From NCBI GenBank assembly GCA_902491215.1, contig CABUGV010000041.1:1-31915 (forward strand): a stretch of 31,915 bases of DNA, read 5' to 3'. The notes beneath the pieces were generated by a model, which was not told the origin of the DNA, did no database searches, and saw nothing but the letters and a program-made list of their open reading frames with translations. This DNA is from 43-108 sp001915545. Lineage in GTDB: Bacteria > Bacteroidota > Bacteroidia > Bacteroidales > Bacteroidaceae. Of this stretch, positions 17,729 through 24,582 are shown one piece after another. Position 1 is the first letter of the stretch, and each line of letters begins with the position of its first letter. A program made the translations under genes and the position numbers.

Positions 17729-17940
17729 TCCAACACTCCTTTCTCCTTCATGTAAGAAATCAAGTCTTCCACAATATATTCTTTACTGAACGTATGAAGC
17801 ACATCATATCCGGGAAGCAGATACCCAGAAAGAATTCCTGATGAACGCAACATGCCATATACCTTACCAGCACTCATGTTCAATGCATCAGCCAAACTAC
17901 CCACACAGAACGTGGTGAAACAGAGTTGTTCAAAATTCAT
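17725..17940 (-). CDS. DUF3791 domain protein (second)
   Basis: A 71-residue protein with FTTFCVGSLADALNMSAGKVYGML, then the pattern YDVLHTFSKEYIVEDLISYMKEKG. That tail (YDVLHT-x-x-x-x-Y-I-V-x-D) is the DUF3791 signature. There is no signal peptide or membrane segment. DUF3791 proteins are often encoded beside DUF3990 genes, which suggests a toxin-antitoxin-like or accessory role, unproven. Here the expected partner is reduced to a stump immediately downstream (17654-17728). It is read on the minus strand with the other small gene, ending at the hairpin module near 17434. Confidence 0.8.
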   Translation of the reverse strand: MNFEQLCFTTFCVGSLADALNMSAGKVYGMLRSSGILSGYLLPGYDVLHTFSKEYIVEDLISYMKEKGVLE

Positions 17941-18199
17941 AAAAATACAAATTAGTTCGTGCTATGCGCAAATATTAACTTGTCCATCCTGACGTCACAA
18001 GGCATCAGCCTGTTAGAACATGTGATGCATAGTCAGAGCACCACACCATTGATGTACAATAGTTTCAGTAGCGAAAATACTAAAAATATCGGAATAATAG
18101 CATTTTTCCGTCTAATTATACAAAGATGCAATCACCACCATTTCTACACCAGCATATTCATATATTACATCATTTTCGCTTTCATCGTTCAGAATGCGA
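17941..18199. other. Intergenic, no gene seen
   Basis: With the adjoining repeat copy, this makes a 340-bp gap between the second DUF3791 gene and the TraB-like gene. It is AT-rich; open frames here are short and have no recognisable motif. It should contain the promoter of the DUF3791 genes, but I see no perfect TAnnTTTG. Confidence 0.6.
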
Positions 18200-18268
18200 A
18201 AAACGGCGGAGAAGTCAACCAAACTCTCTGCCGTTTTTATTATATGCTTCGCAAGCACTATTTCATAT
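18200..18268. repeat. Two-hairpin 3' module, copy 2
   Basis: Second copy of the segment at 17366-17434. The main stem (18200-18212 with 18225-18237) is conserved with its G-U pair. The small hairpin reads TGCTT-CGC-AAGCA, so relative to copy 1 a T-A pair has become C-G by two changes. It lies 12 bp past the stop of the minus-strand TraB-like gene, the same position copy 1 occupies for the DUF3791-like gene. On the minus strand the main hairpin is followed by a T5 run. Confidence 0.85.
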
Positions 18269-18280
18269 TTTTCGATTCCT

Positions 18281-19168
18281 CTACTTCACAGCCTCAACCG
18301 TATATCCCTGTTTTTTGAGCAGATTTAAAACACCTTTGTCGCCAACAAGATGTCCGCATCCAACAACAAAAAGTGTGGGTTTGCCGCTCATGATACCTGG
18401 CATACTTTCTGCCCAACGTGTATTGCGGTTATATACCAAGGCATCCTCTTCTTCAGGAAGAGCATCCAAGGCATTGCCGAACTTCTCGTTCATGGCCCTT
18501 TCCAATTTATCCAAATCCTGAGTCATATAGGCAACTGTCACTTCATTTGTCTGCTTTTCCACACAATCCAAATTGTTCACCGTTGCGAGCAGCTGCTCTG
18601 CCTGGCGCTTCAGGCTTTGCGAATCGAACAAAACGCCCATCTGAAAATCCACAGTTTCTAAACAGGTAACGGCCTTGCCAAGTTTCTTGGCCTCGGCCTG
18701 ACACCATTCGTCAAGCTGTTGCTGCGGATTAAAGCCCGGAACTGATTTCATGGCAATGAGAACACCCAACTGCGTAGAAAGCAAGGCAGGCTTCATCTTA
18801 TCGAACATATTTAAGTCTACTCCCATAAGTTCCTTTACCTTTGCGGCCAAGCTGTCATACTGTGCAGCTGTGAATAACGTATGCAAAGTTGTGTCGCCAG
18901 GCAAAATGGCAGCTTGCTGCATCTTCATCAATGTTGCAGGCGCTTTCATTTCTTCCATCACAACTTCACCACAGACCTGTTCCACATCGTTCATGGCTTG
19001 CTTCAAACCAGATATACTGTCCAATATCGATAAAGGAGCCAAATGATGAGTTCCTAAAACATAAGATGCCTTATTCAGACCTTTGCCTGAAACTTTCCAT
19101 AACAACTGGGCATTAGCCCCTAAAGCAAAGATGCATAAAAGCATCCACAAAACTAAAATCTTTTTCAT
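18281..19168 (-). CDS. TraB/GumN family protein
   Basis: A secreted or periplasmic protein of 295 residues. The frame is open to 19210, but the ATG at 19168 starts a typical signal peptide (MKKILVLWMLLCIFALGANAQ). After cleavage comes LLWKVSGKGLNKASYVLGTHH, the conserved beginning of the TraB/GumN (DUF-type metalloprotease-like) family with its GTHH motif. The ending has VVGCGHLVGDKGVLNLLKKQGYTVE, the second conserved histidine-bearing motif. The family includes plasmid pheromone-shutdown TraB and GumN-like proteins, and metal-dependent protease activity is proposed for the Tiki relatives; the substrate here is unknown. It appears monocistronic, ending at repeat copy 2. Confidence 0.85.
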   Translation of the reverse strand: MKKILVLWMLLCIFALGANAQLLWKVSGKGLNKASYVLGTHHLAPLSILDSISGLKQAMNDVEQVCGEVVMEEMKAPATLMKMQQAAILPGDTTLHTLFTAAQYDSLAAKVKELMGVDLNMFDKMKPALLSTQLGVLIAMKSVPGFNPQQQLDEWCQAEAKKLGKAVTCLETVDFQMGVLFDSQSLKRQAEQLLATVNNLDCVEKQTNEVTVAYMTQDLDKLERAMNEKFGNALDALPEEEDALVYNRNTRWAESMPGIMSGKPTLFVVGCGHLVGDKGVLNLLKKQGYTVEAVK

Positions 19169-19693
19169 TATACTCTTTTTTTGAAATAGCGCAGATATGG
19201 CACAAGCCATCCTGACATGTTTGCAGAATCAGTCGTTCTCTTGCCTTGATAAGCCCTGTCCGCCTCTTTGATGAAGCGCTCTGTTGCTCATTCCTCACAA
19301 CATAGAATTTGCTTTAACTTCCGATGCCGAAATCGGTCTTTATAAAAACTTCTGCAAAGGTGGGTATTTTTCTGCAGATATCCATGTTGCGACGTATTTT
19401 CTTATCATTCCGTTACTCAGTCCATGTACAAGCCTTATGTGGTCTTTCCCGCTATCTTGGTGCGCAGGTGTCTGGTTGCTATTGTTTTCTGTTTCATGCG
19501 GTATACCTCATTTTTTATATTATTCTTTTCTCCTTATTAAAGTGCAGCCCACTGACCTTGCGGTAGCGGGCTGCGGTGTCTGTATGATGTTACCGGGCAC
19601 AATACTCCCGCCCGGAATGGGAGTTCTTTTCTTTTTGGGTTATACTTCAGTTGTCTTCCGTTTCGGGCGGAATTTTTCCCGCCCGACGGTTTA
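19169..19693. other. Intergenic region without a supported gene
   Basis: About 525 bp between the TraB-like gene and the GLUG lipoprotein. A plus-strand frame spans 19284-19733, but its translation is hydrophobic, low in charge, without homology I recognise, and it runs into the opposite-strand gene. GC-rich stem-loops occupy the right half: GCAGCCC/GGGCTGC at 19542-19574, CCGGGC/GCCCGG at 19593-19615, CTCCC/GGGAG at 19605-19623 followed on the plus strand by TTCTTTTCTTTTT, and the stem at 19663-19686. Confidence 0.55.
19663..19686 (-). terminator. GC-rich stem-loop after GLUG lipoprotein gene
   Basis: TCGGGCGG (19663-19670) pairs perfectly with CCGCCCGA (19679-19686) across an 8-nt loop, 7 bp beyond the lipoprotein stop codon. 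There is no adjacent T-run on the minus strand, so termination is likely but not certain. Confidence 0.45.
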
Positions 19694-21286
19694 CTATTTT
19701 TTCAAGGTAGGCAATTCTCCAGTGAGTTCGTAACGCCACTCTGAACCTGCATTCTGCAGGGCGGCGTTCATGGCATCAACGGCCGTCTTCCAGGTAACGG
19801 TCGTGCCGTCCACCTGCGTAGCTTCGCCTCTGCCAAGGCCGATGCCATTGCCGTCATAACCATTCCAGTAGCAGGCTATGACTTTAGCTAAACTGCCAGT
19901 CGCAATTCCTGTCACGCCGCCCACATACTGAGAGCCAGTGACGTTTCCCACATGGTAACAGGCAGTTAGTGAACCATAAGAGCTATTTCCCGCCACACCT
20001 CCAACATACTCGGAGCCGCTGACGCTACCCACATGGTAGCAGGCCGTAGCTATACCATTTCCTGTGAACCATCCCATCACGCCACCTACCTGTCGGACAC
20101 CGCTGATGCCTCCCGACACCGAACAACCAATAATGGAGCCTCCCTTATTGGTACCTACTATTCCGCCGACATTATTGTTCGCTTTTATATTAACCTTATC
20201 CAGTTTTACATCCTGCACCATACCATTCTCACCAAGATTGCCAATAAGTCCTACATTGTTGGTTTCCGGTTGGTTAAAGGTCAGCCCCGTGATGGTCTTG
20301 CCGTTGCCGTCAAAGGTGCCGGTGTATTGTTTTTCATAATTTCCTATCGGCGTCCACTCTTTGCCTGTGAGGTCGAGGTCTGTGTCAAGGGTAATGTTAA
20401 TGTCGGTCTTACCTCCGTTCACTAATTCGGCTACGTTCATCAGACCATCGGCAGTAGTCACGGTGTAGTTGCCCTGTCCGTCGTCGGTATATCCCTTGTT
20501 CTTATCCAGCGTGATGTTGTAGAACTTGCCTGCCTCAGGGGTGATGGCAGCAGAGAGGTTGCGTTCCTCGGTGCCGTTTGCCTGCAGCTTGGTTATTGTG
20601 TAACCGGGCACCACGTTCGCCTCCCAGCAAGTGATGGTTGCGCCGTTTTCGGTATATTCGCACTTCTTCATCTCTATCCAGCCCTCTTGCGAGCCTTGTC
20701 CGGCCTTGCCTTTTTCATAAGTACACTGTGTGTAGGTATAGAGCTGGAGGCTCTGCACTTCGCCGAGTGCATCGCCGGTGGGCGTGACGCGCACCTTGGC
20801 CAGCTGGTGGGCAAAGGTCAGCGTGACGGGTGTCTGGTAGTCTCCCGTGCCCGTGGCGTACAGCAGGTAGGCAAGACTTTGGCTCTGGTTGCCGAGATCG
20901 ATGGTGCCACTCTTTGCGAGGTACCAGGCGGTGACGGTGTGTTCGCCGGTGTCGCTCCAGTACAGGGGTGTTTCGGCTTTGACGGTGTTGTTGTCCTGCA
21001 CGGTGTAGGTGCCGACCTCTTCCTTGCCGTCTATCTGTACGGCGAACTTGTCGTCCGCGTCAAACTTGCTGCTGTTGCCGTCCGCAATCTCGCTGACGCG
21101 CGTCTGCGGTGTGCCCCAGGGCTGCGCCTCGCCGCCCTCCACGCCGAGGGTGATGCGGGCTATCTCAAGGGGGTATTGTCCTTCGGGCAGACGGTTGCCG
21201 TCCGCCAGTTCGTCCTTCGTGCAGGCAGCCGTGGCAAGTAGCAGCGCGGCTGAGATTGGACATATAAAATGTTTCAGTTGGTTCAT
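19694..21286 (-). CDS. Fimbrillin-like lipoprotein with GLUG repeats
   Basis: A surface-exposed lipoprotein of 530 residues. The signal peptide ends in a lipobox (LLATAAC, Cys22). Residues about 35-260 resemble the Mfa-like/fimbrillin N-terminal fold: early LEIARITLGVEGGEAQ, then YWSDTGEHTVTAWYL, and TLTFAHQLAKVRVT around 155-168, a typical Bacteroidales fimbrillin motif. A right-handed repeat region follows (about 300-475): WTPIGNYEKQYTGTFDGNGKTI, then GLUG-type units VGGIVG, VGGVMG, VGGVAG, VGGVTG. Such proteins serve as pilus tip or anchor components or adhesins. No other fimbrial gene is adjacent. The region looks more GC-rich than its surroundings, perhaps reflecting transfer. The KilA-N gene is 71 bp upstream on the same strand. 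Confidence 0.85.
   Translation of the reverse strand: MNQLKHFICPISAALLLATAACTKDELADGNRLPEGQYPLEIARITLGVEGGEAQPWGTPQTRVSEIADGNSSKFDADDKFAVQIDGKEEVGTYTVQDNNTVKAETPLYWSDTGEHTVTAWYLAKSGTIDLGNQSQSLAYLLYATGTGDYQTPVTLTFAHQLAKVRVTPTGDALGEVQSLQLYTYTQCTYEKGKAGQGSQEGWIEMKKCEYTENGATITCWEANVVPGYTITKLQANGTEERNLSAAITPEAGKFYNITLDKNKGYTDDGQGNYTVTTADGLMNVAELVNGGKTDINITLDTDLDLTGKEWTPIGNYEKQYTGTFDGNGKTITGLTFNQPETNNVGLIGNLGENGMVQDVKLDKVNIKANNNVGGIVGTNKGGSIIGCSVSGGISGVRQVGGVMGWFTGNGIATACYHVGSVSGSEYVGGVAGNSSYGSLTACYHVGNVTGSQYVGGVTGIATGSLAKVIACYWNGYDGNGIGLGRGEATQVDGTTVTWKTAVDAMNAALQNAGSEWRYELTGELPTLKK
19862..20173 (-). repeat. GLUG repeat coding region, 27-residue period
   Basis: Residues about 372-475 of the lipoprotein comprise four or five degenerate units built on VGGVxG. 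Two central units, ending TACYHVGSVSGSE and TACYHVGNVTGSQ, are nearly identical at protein level and similar at DNA level. The CCCACATGGTA tract recurs 81 bp apart at 19947 and 20028, suggesting recent unit duplication. Confidence 0.75.
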
Positions 21287-21357
21287 ATCGCTTCTAAGTT
21301 TATTGTTTCCTATAACTTACAAGCGTTCTGAACGAAAGAATGTAAAGAAGTGAATGA

Positions 21358-21834
21358 TTATTTCAGCAACTTTCTGTTTGTGTCTTCCAAAATGCGCATC
21401 TGCTGAATTGCTATCTGGTTCAACTTTATAAGCCTCTCACGTTGCGGCAATCCTTCGTTGATAAAAACAGCATTCAGACTCTCCATATTCGAGAGACATA
21501 TCAGTTCGTTTACTCCAGCACCGGACTTCGACAAGATACCAATAGCTCCAGTCAATTCCACCCATCTCGAAGGACTCATAGTGAAAGCATTGCTGCCTGC
21601 TTCTATTAGAAGGGGGTCGAATTCGACCCCTTTAAACATAGGGTTATTCAATTGCTCCCACAACCCAAGATATTCCAGTGTGTTTTTCAGACGCATCCAG
21701 TTCTTCACAACATCTTTAGGTTCTGCCTGATTTTTCTGTCGTGCGATGTCTGTAATACAGATATAGTCAATTCCATTTTGATGCAAGGTCCTTATGAGAG
21801 TTCCTTTCACCTGGAGAGACGATTTCTTTGCCAT
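21358..21834 (-). CDS. KilA-N-like DNA-binding protein, apparently internally shortened
   Basis: A 158-residue protein. The first 105 residues match the KilA-N-type protein of Bacteroidota: DYICITDIARQKNQAEPKDV, then NWMRLKNTLEYLGLWEQLNNP, FKGVEFDPLLIEAGSNAF, and MSPSRWVELTGAIGILSKSG. In full-length relatives as I recall them (about 260-290 residues), KSG continues into a GGTYAHKDIAFEFASW-type segment. Here it jumps at residue 105-107 to NELICLSNMESLNAVFINEG and LPQRERLIKLNQIAIQQM, the usual C terminus. About 100 residues thus seem missing while the frame is kept. KilA-N genes are common in phage and accessory DNA; the role is unknown. A perfect -7 element lies upstream. Confidence 0.75.
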   Translation of the reverse strand: MAKKSSLQVKGTLIRTLHQNGIDYICITDIARQKNQAEPKDVVKNWMRLKNTLEYLGLWEQLNNPMFKGVEFDPLLIEAGSNAFTMSPSRWVELTGAIGILSKSGAGVNELICLSNMESLNAVFINEGLPQRERLIKLNQIAIQQMRILEDTNRKLLK

Positions 21835-21862
21835 AGTATTCTTTTTCTTTGGGTTACAGACA

Positions 21863-21870
21863 CAAATTTA
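21863..21870 (-). promoter_or_regulatory. Promoter -7 element of KilA-N gene
   Basis: On the minus strand this reads TAAATTTG, a perfect TAnnTTTG, ending 28 bp before the ATG at 21834. That is the same spacing as for glmS. No clear -33 element is visible. Confidence 0.55.
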
Positions 21871-22588
21871 GCCTATTCCATGCAATAATCATTCTGTTTT
21901 CAATACAATCTTTCAAAGAACTCACCTCCACGGTAAAGCCAAACTATTTTAAGCTATACCGAGGCGTGTCGTTGTTCTATTCACGGTTTTTCATATTGTT
22001 TCAATAAATCCCTACAAGCAGTCCACGTACCGGCACATGGCAGGATTATGGCACAGCAGAATGAGGCCACGCTTCGGCTGACTGATGAAGCATGGCAATA
22101 CGGACCGAGATTTCACAAGGAAACCACGATCGACAAAAGAAATTATATAGAAAGGTATTAAAGTGTGTGTAAACTAAATCCGGACAAATCCAAATTTTGG
22201 GCCACATTTCGACGCATAAGTCTGTGAGAAACAAGCATGATGCCTGAGCGCACACCTGAACTCTCCATCAGGAATGGAGATATGGCGCTTGTATGCTTAA
22301 TGCCTTCAGACATAGAAAAGATACGGCCTGTTTCTGTTTTGTCATATAGGGCCAAATTCTGATAGATTTAAAGGTTCAACGCTCACAAAAATAAAGGAAA
22401 ACAAATATAAATCAACAAATATTTAAAAGATATGCAATTTTGTTATTCAAAAATTGACGGAATGAAAGAAAATCCGCCCTATATTGAACTGCAGACATTG
22501 CTATATGCACTTTTCCACCGCAACTGTACATAAAATCTGTTCTAACAAGAAACGGCATCTGTCCACACAAAGTGCATCAACATTCTGC
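21871..22588. other. Long intergenic region, no supported gene
   Basis: Together with the repeat and terminator that follow, this makes a gap of about 950 bp. Short frames exist on both strands: a plus frame of 37 codons from 22048, and a minus frame at 22158-22355. Neither has motifs I recognise nor a convincing ribosome site. The composition changes part way, from mixed sequence to AT-rich DNA near 22380-22450. Eroded gene or mobile-element remnants are possible, but I cannot identify them. Confidence 0.5.
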
Positions 22589-22676
22589 GGACGCTTGCGC
22601 TCAAAACTACGGGCGCTCGAAACGAATACTGCGGGCGCTCGGAATTGTTGCCGCAAGGGCTCGGAAATGATGCGGA
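22589..22676. repeat. Degenerate 22-bp tandem repeat, about four units
   Basis: Four consecutive 22-bp units begin at 22589, 22611, 22633 and 22655. The two central ones start GGGCGCTCGAAA and GGGCGCTCGGAA, the last AAGGGCTCGGAAA; the first is more diverged. It is GC-rich within AT-rich surroundings and not coding in any convincing frame. It lies downstream of the GH43 terminator. Confidence 0.6.
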
Positions 22677-22714
22677 TGTTAAGCATACGGGCTGACGTAG
22701 GCCAGAGCAAAACG

Positions 22715-22752
22715 AAAAAAAGGGAACAAGCTCCACAAAAAAGCTCGTTCCC
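22715..22752 (-). terminator. Rho-independent terminator of the GH43 operon
   Basis: On the minus strand, 22752-22742 pairs with 22732-22722 in an 11-bp stem with one A-C mismatch and a 9-nt loop, followed by a T7 run (22721-22715). It is 39 bp after the GH43 stop, so it ends the five-gene operon. Confidence 0.85.
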
Positions 22753-22791
22753 CAAGTATATTCTTAATAAATGTCTTTACAGCTCTGAAAG

Positions 22792-24513
22792 TTATTTGCC
22801 GACTACGAAATCTTCGACCTGAAGCCAACCGGAATCATTGTTGAGCTGGGTGCGCGTACTGAAGAATCCCATTTTTGCACCAATCCATTTGCCTGGCTGG
22901 GCGGTAAACTCACGGCCGAGTGCCTTGAACTTCTTTCCGTCGGTGCTGTAGTACATACGGCAGTGGACGGACTTGAGGCCGTTGGGCAACGGGCGTCCCT
23001 CGACTTTCAGACGCATCCAGAGTTCTGTGCTGTAGAGGGTCATAAACTCTGTTTTCTCCATCTTCGGTGCAAAATATTTCTCGGAATATGCACGCGGAAG
23101 GGCCTCGGCGTCGAGCATTACGCTGTCTTCAACAGTTTCGCGTGTGCCGTCGAGCGCATCGGTGCAGGTGACACGTTTCAGACAGATGCCGTGGCCTGTA
23201 TCCTCAATGCGCAAGGCTGTATAGTCGAGCCCCATGACCATGAAACCGGCACTCTCGCAATCGAGTTTCGGTTCGGACACAAACTTCACGTGTGCCGTAG
23301 CCGTAAAGTCTTCGGCCGGGAACTTCTGCAGGAGCAGATTTGGACAGTCGGAGAGATTGCGGTAGTTGGGACGGTTCTGAACGGAATAGAGACGGAGGTA
23401 GCCTTCGGCGGAATTCTGATAGCTCCAGTAGGGAGACGGAATGCCGTGCCACTGCCACTGGAGTCCGATGGACGGCGATGTGAAATCGTCGCTCTCGGAA
23501 GGCTGGAAATTGCCGGACGACGGCAGGTCGGGTTTTGCGTATTCCATAACGGGGTCGCCCACTCCATCGCCGTCCTTGTCAATACCGATTACGGGCCAGT
23601 CGTCGTGCCACGTCATAGGCTGAAGATGGACTACACGTCCGTATGCGGCCTTGTCCTGAAAATGGAGGAACCAGTCCTCGCCGTTCTGTGTGTGCACCCA
23701 GGCTCCCTGATGAGGGCCGTTGACAGGCGATTTGCCTTGTGCCATGACCACCCGTTCCTCGTATGGGCCGAAAGGCGATTTTGAGCGCAGAACGACCTGC
23801 CAGCCTGTGGGTACACCTCCGGCCGGAGAGAAGATATAGTAGTAGCCGTTGCGCTTGTAGAACTTGGTGCCTTCGATGGTGGGCTGCGTCACGTGGCCGT
23901 CGTAAACGATACGGCTACGGGAAAGGACTGCGGTTCCGTCGGGCGACATGGGTGCCACGAAGAGCACGCTCTTGTTGCCTGCACGGCTGCCGGCACATCC
24001 GTGGGAAAGGTAGGCACGGCCGTCGTCGTCCCACAGCGGACACGGGTCGATGAATCCCTTGCCTTCCATAACCCATACGGGCTTGCTCCAGGGACCGCGC
24101 ACATCCTTGGCCTTGACCATGAAGATGCCACGGTCGGGGTCGCCGCAATAGATGTAGAACTCGCCGTTGTGGTGGCGTATGGCGGGTGCCCACACGGCCT
24201 TGCCGTGCTGTACGGACTCGGCCCACTCGTCGCCGGGATAGTCTTCGAGCGCGGCACCGACGATTTCCCAATTGACAAGGTCGGTGGAATGCAGAATCTG
24301 CAATCCGGGGAAACAGTTGAAGGATGACGAGGTCATGTAGTAGTCGTTTCCTACACGACAGACATCGGGGTCGGAATAGTCTGCATTTATGACAGGGTTG
24401 ACGTATGTTTTTCCCTTGTCGGGATTCCACACAGCAGAAACCTGCTGTGCCGTGCCTGCTACGGTGCTGCAGAGCAATGCAGCACAGCAGGTCAATCGCA
24501 TAAGGTTGTTCAT
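22792..24513 (-). CDS. Glycoside hydrolase family 43 protein
   Basis: A secreted glycosidase of 573 residues. The signal peptide is about residues 1-22 (ending GTAQ). The five-bladed propeller shows the GH43 catalytic set: base Asp48 in DYSDPDV, pKa-modulating Asp156 in KGFIDPCPLWDDDGRAYLSH, and acid Glu214 in PTIEGTKFYKRNGYYY. A C-terminal beta-sandwich (about 370-570, from DDFTSPSIGLQWQWHGIPSPYWS) is typical of two-domain GH43 enzymes, resembling subfamily 12-type proteins. Arabinofuranosidase or xylosidase activity is expected, but substrate cannot be fixed by eye. No SusC/SusD pair is nearby, so it is not a classic PUL. It lies 69 bp after a permease gene and is likely the last gene of its operon. 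Confidence 0.92.
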   Translation of the reverse strand: MNNLMRLTCCAALLCSTVAGTAQQVSAVWNPDKGKTYVNPVINADYSDPDVCRVGNDYYMTSSSFNCFPGLQILHSTDLVNWEIVGAALEDYPGDEWAESVQHGKAVWAPAIRHHNGEFYIYCGDPDRGIFMVKAKDVRGPWSKPVWVMEGKGFIDPCPLWDDDGRAYLSHGCAGSRAGNKSVLFVAPMSPDGTAVLSRSRIVYDGHVTQPTIEGTKFYKRNGYYYIFSPAGGVPTGWQVVLRSKSPFGPYEERVVMAQGKSPVNGPHQGAWVHTQNGEDWFLHFQDKAAYGRVVHLQPMTWHDDWPVIGIDKDGDGVGDPVMEYAKPDLPSSGNFQPSESDDFTSPSIGLQWQWHGIPSPYWSYQNSAEGYLRLYSVQNRPNYRNLSDCPNLLLQKFPAEDFTATAHVKFVSEPKLDCESAGFMVMGLDYTALRIEDTGHGICLKRVTCTDALDGTRETVEDSVMLDAEALPRAYSEKYFAPKMEKTEFMTLYSTELWMRLKVEGRPLPNGLKSVHCRMYYSTDGKKFKALGREFTAQPGKWIGAKMGFFSTRTQLNNDSGWLQVEDFVVGK

Positions 24514-24582
24514 GTTTGGTTCTGGTTTGTTATGTTTATCATGCTATCAGTACTGAACTTTCAGGTCATTTATATGTGTATG

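Noticed and set aside
17959..18318. 119-residue plus-strand frame
   Set aside because: It crosses the hairpin module and overlaps the TraB-like gene; the translation shows no domain and is rich in Phe, Ile and His, as expected of AT-rich noncoding DNA.
19284..19733. 149-residue plus-strand frame
   Set aside because: It is hydrophobic with no recognised motif, full of stem-loops at DNA level, and runs into the C terminus of an opposite-strand gene.
22048..22355. Short frames (37 codons plus strand, 65 codons minus strand) as mobile-element remnants
   Set aside because: I recognise no transposase, integrase or other motif in either, so a remnant is only a guess.
22589..22676. CRISPR array
   Set aside because: The units are contiguous 22-mers without spacers, the repeats are degenerate, and no cas gene is present.
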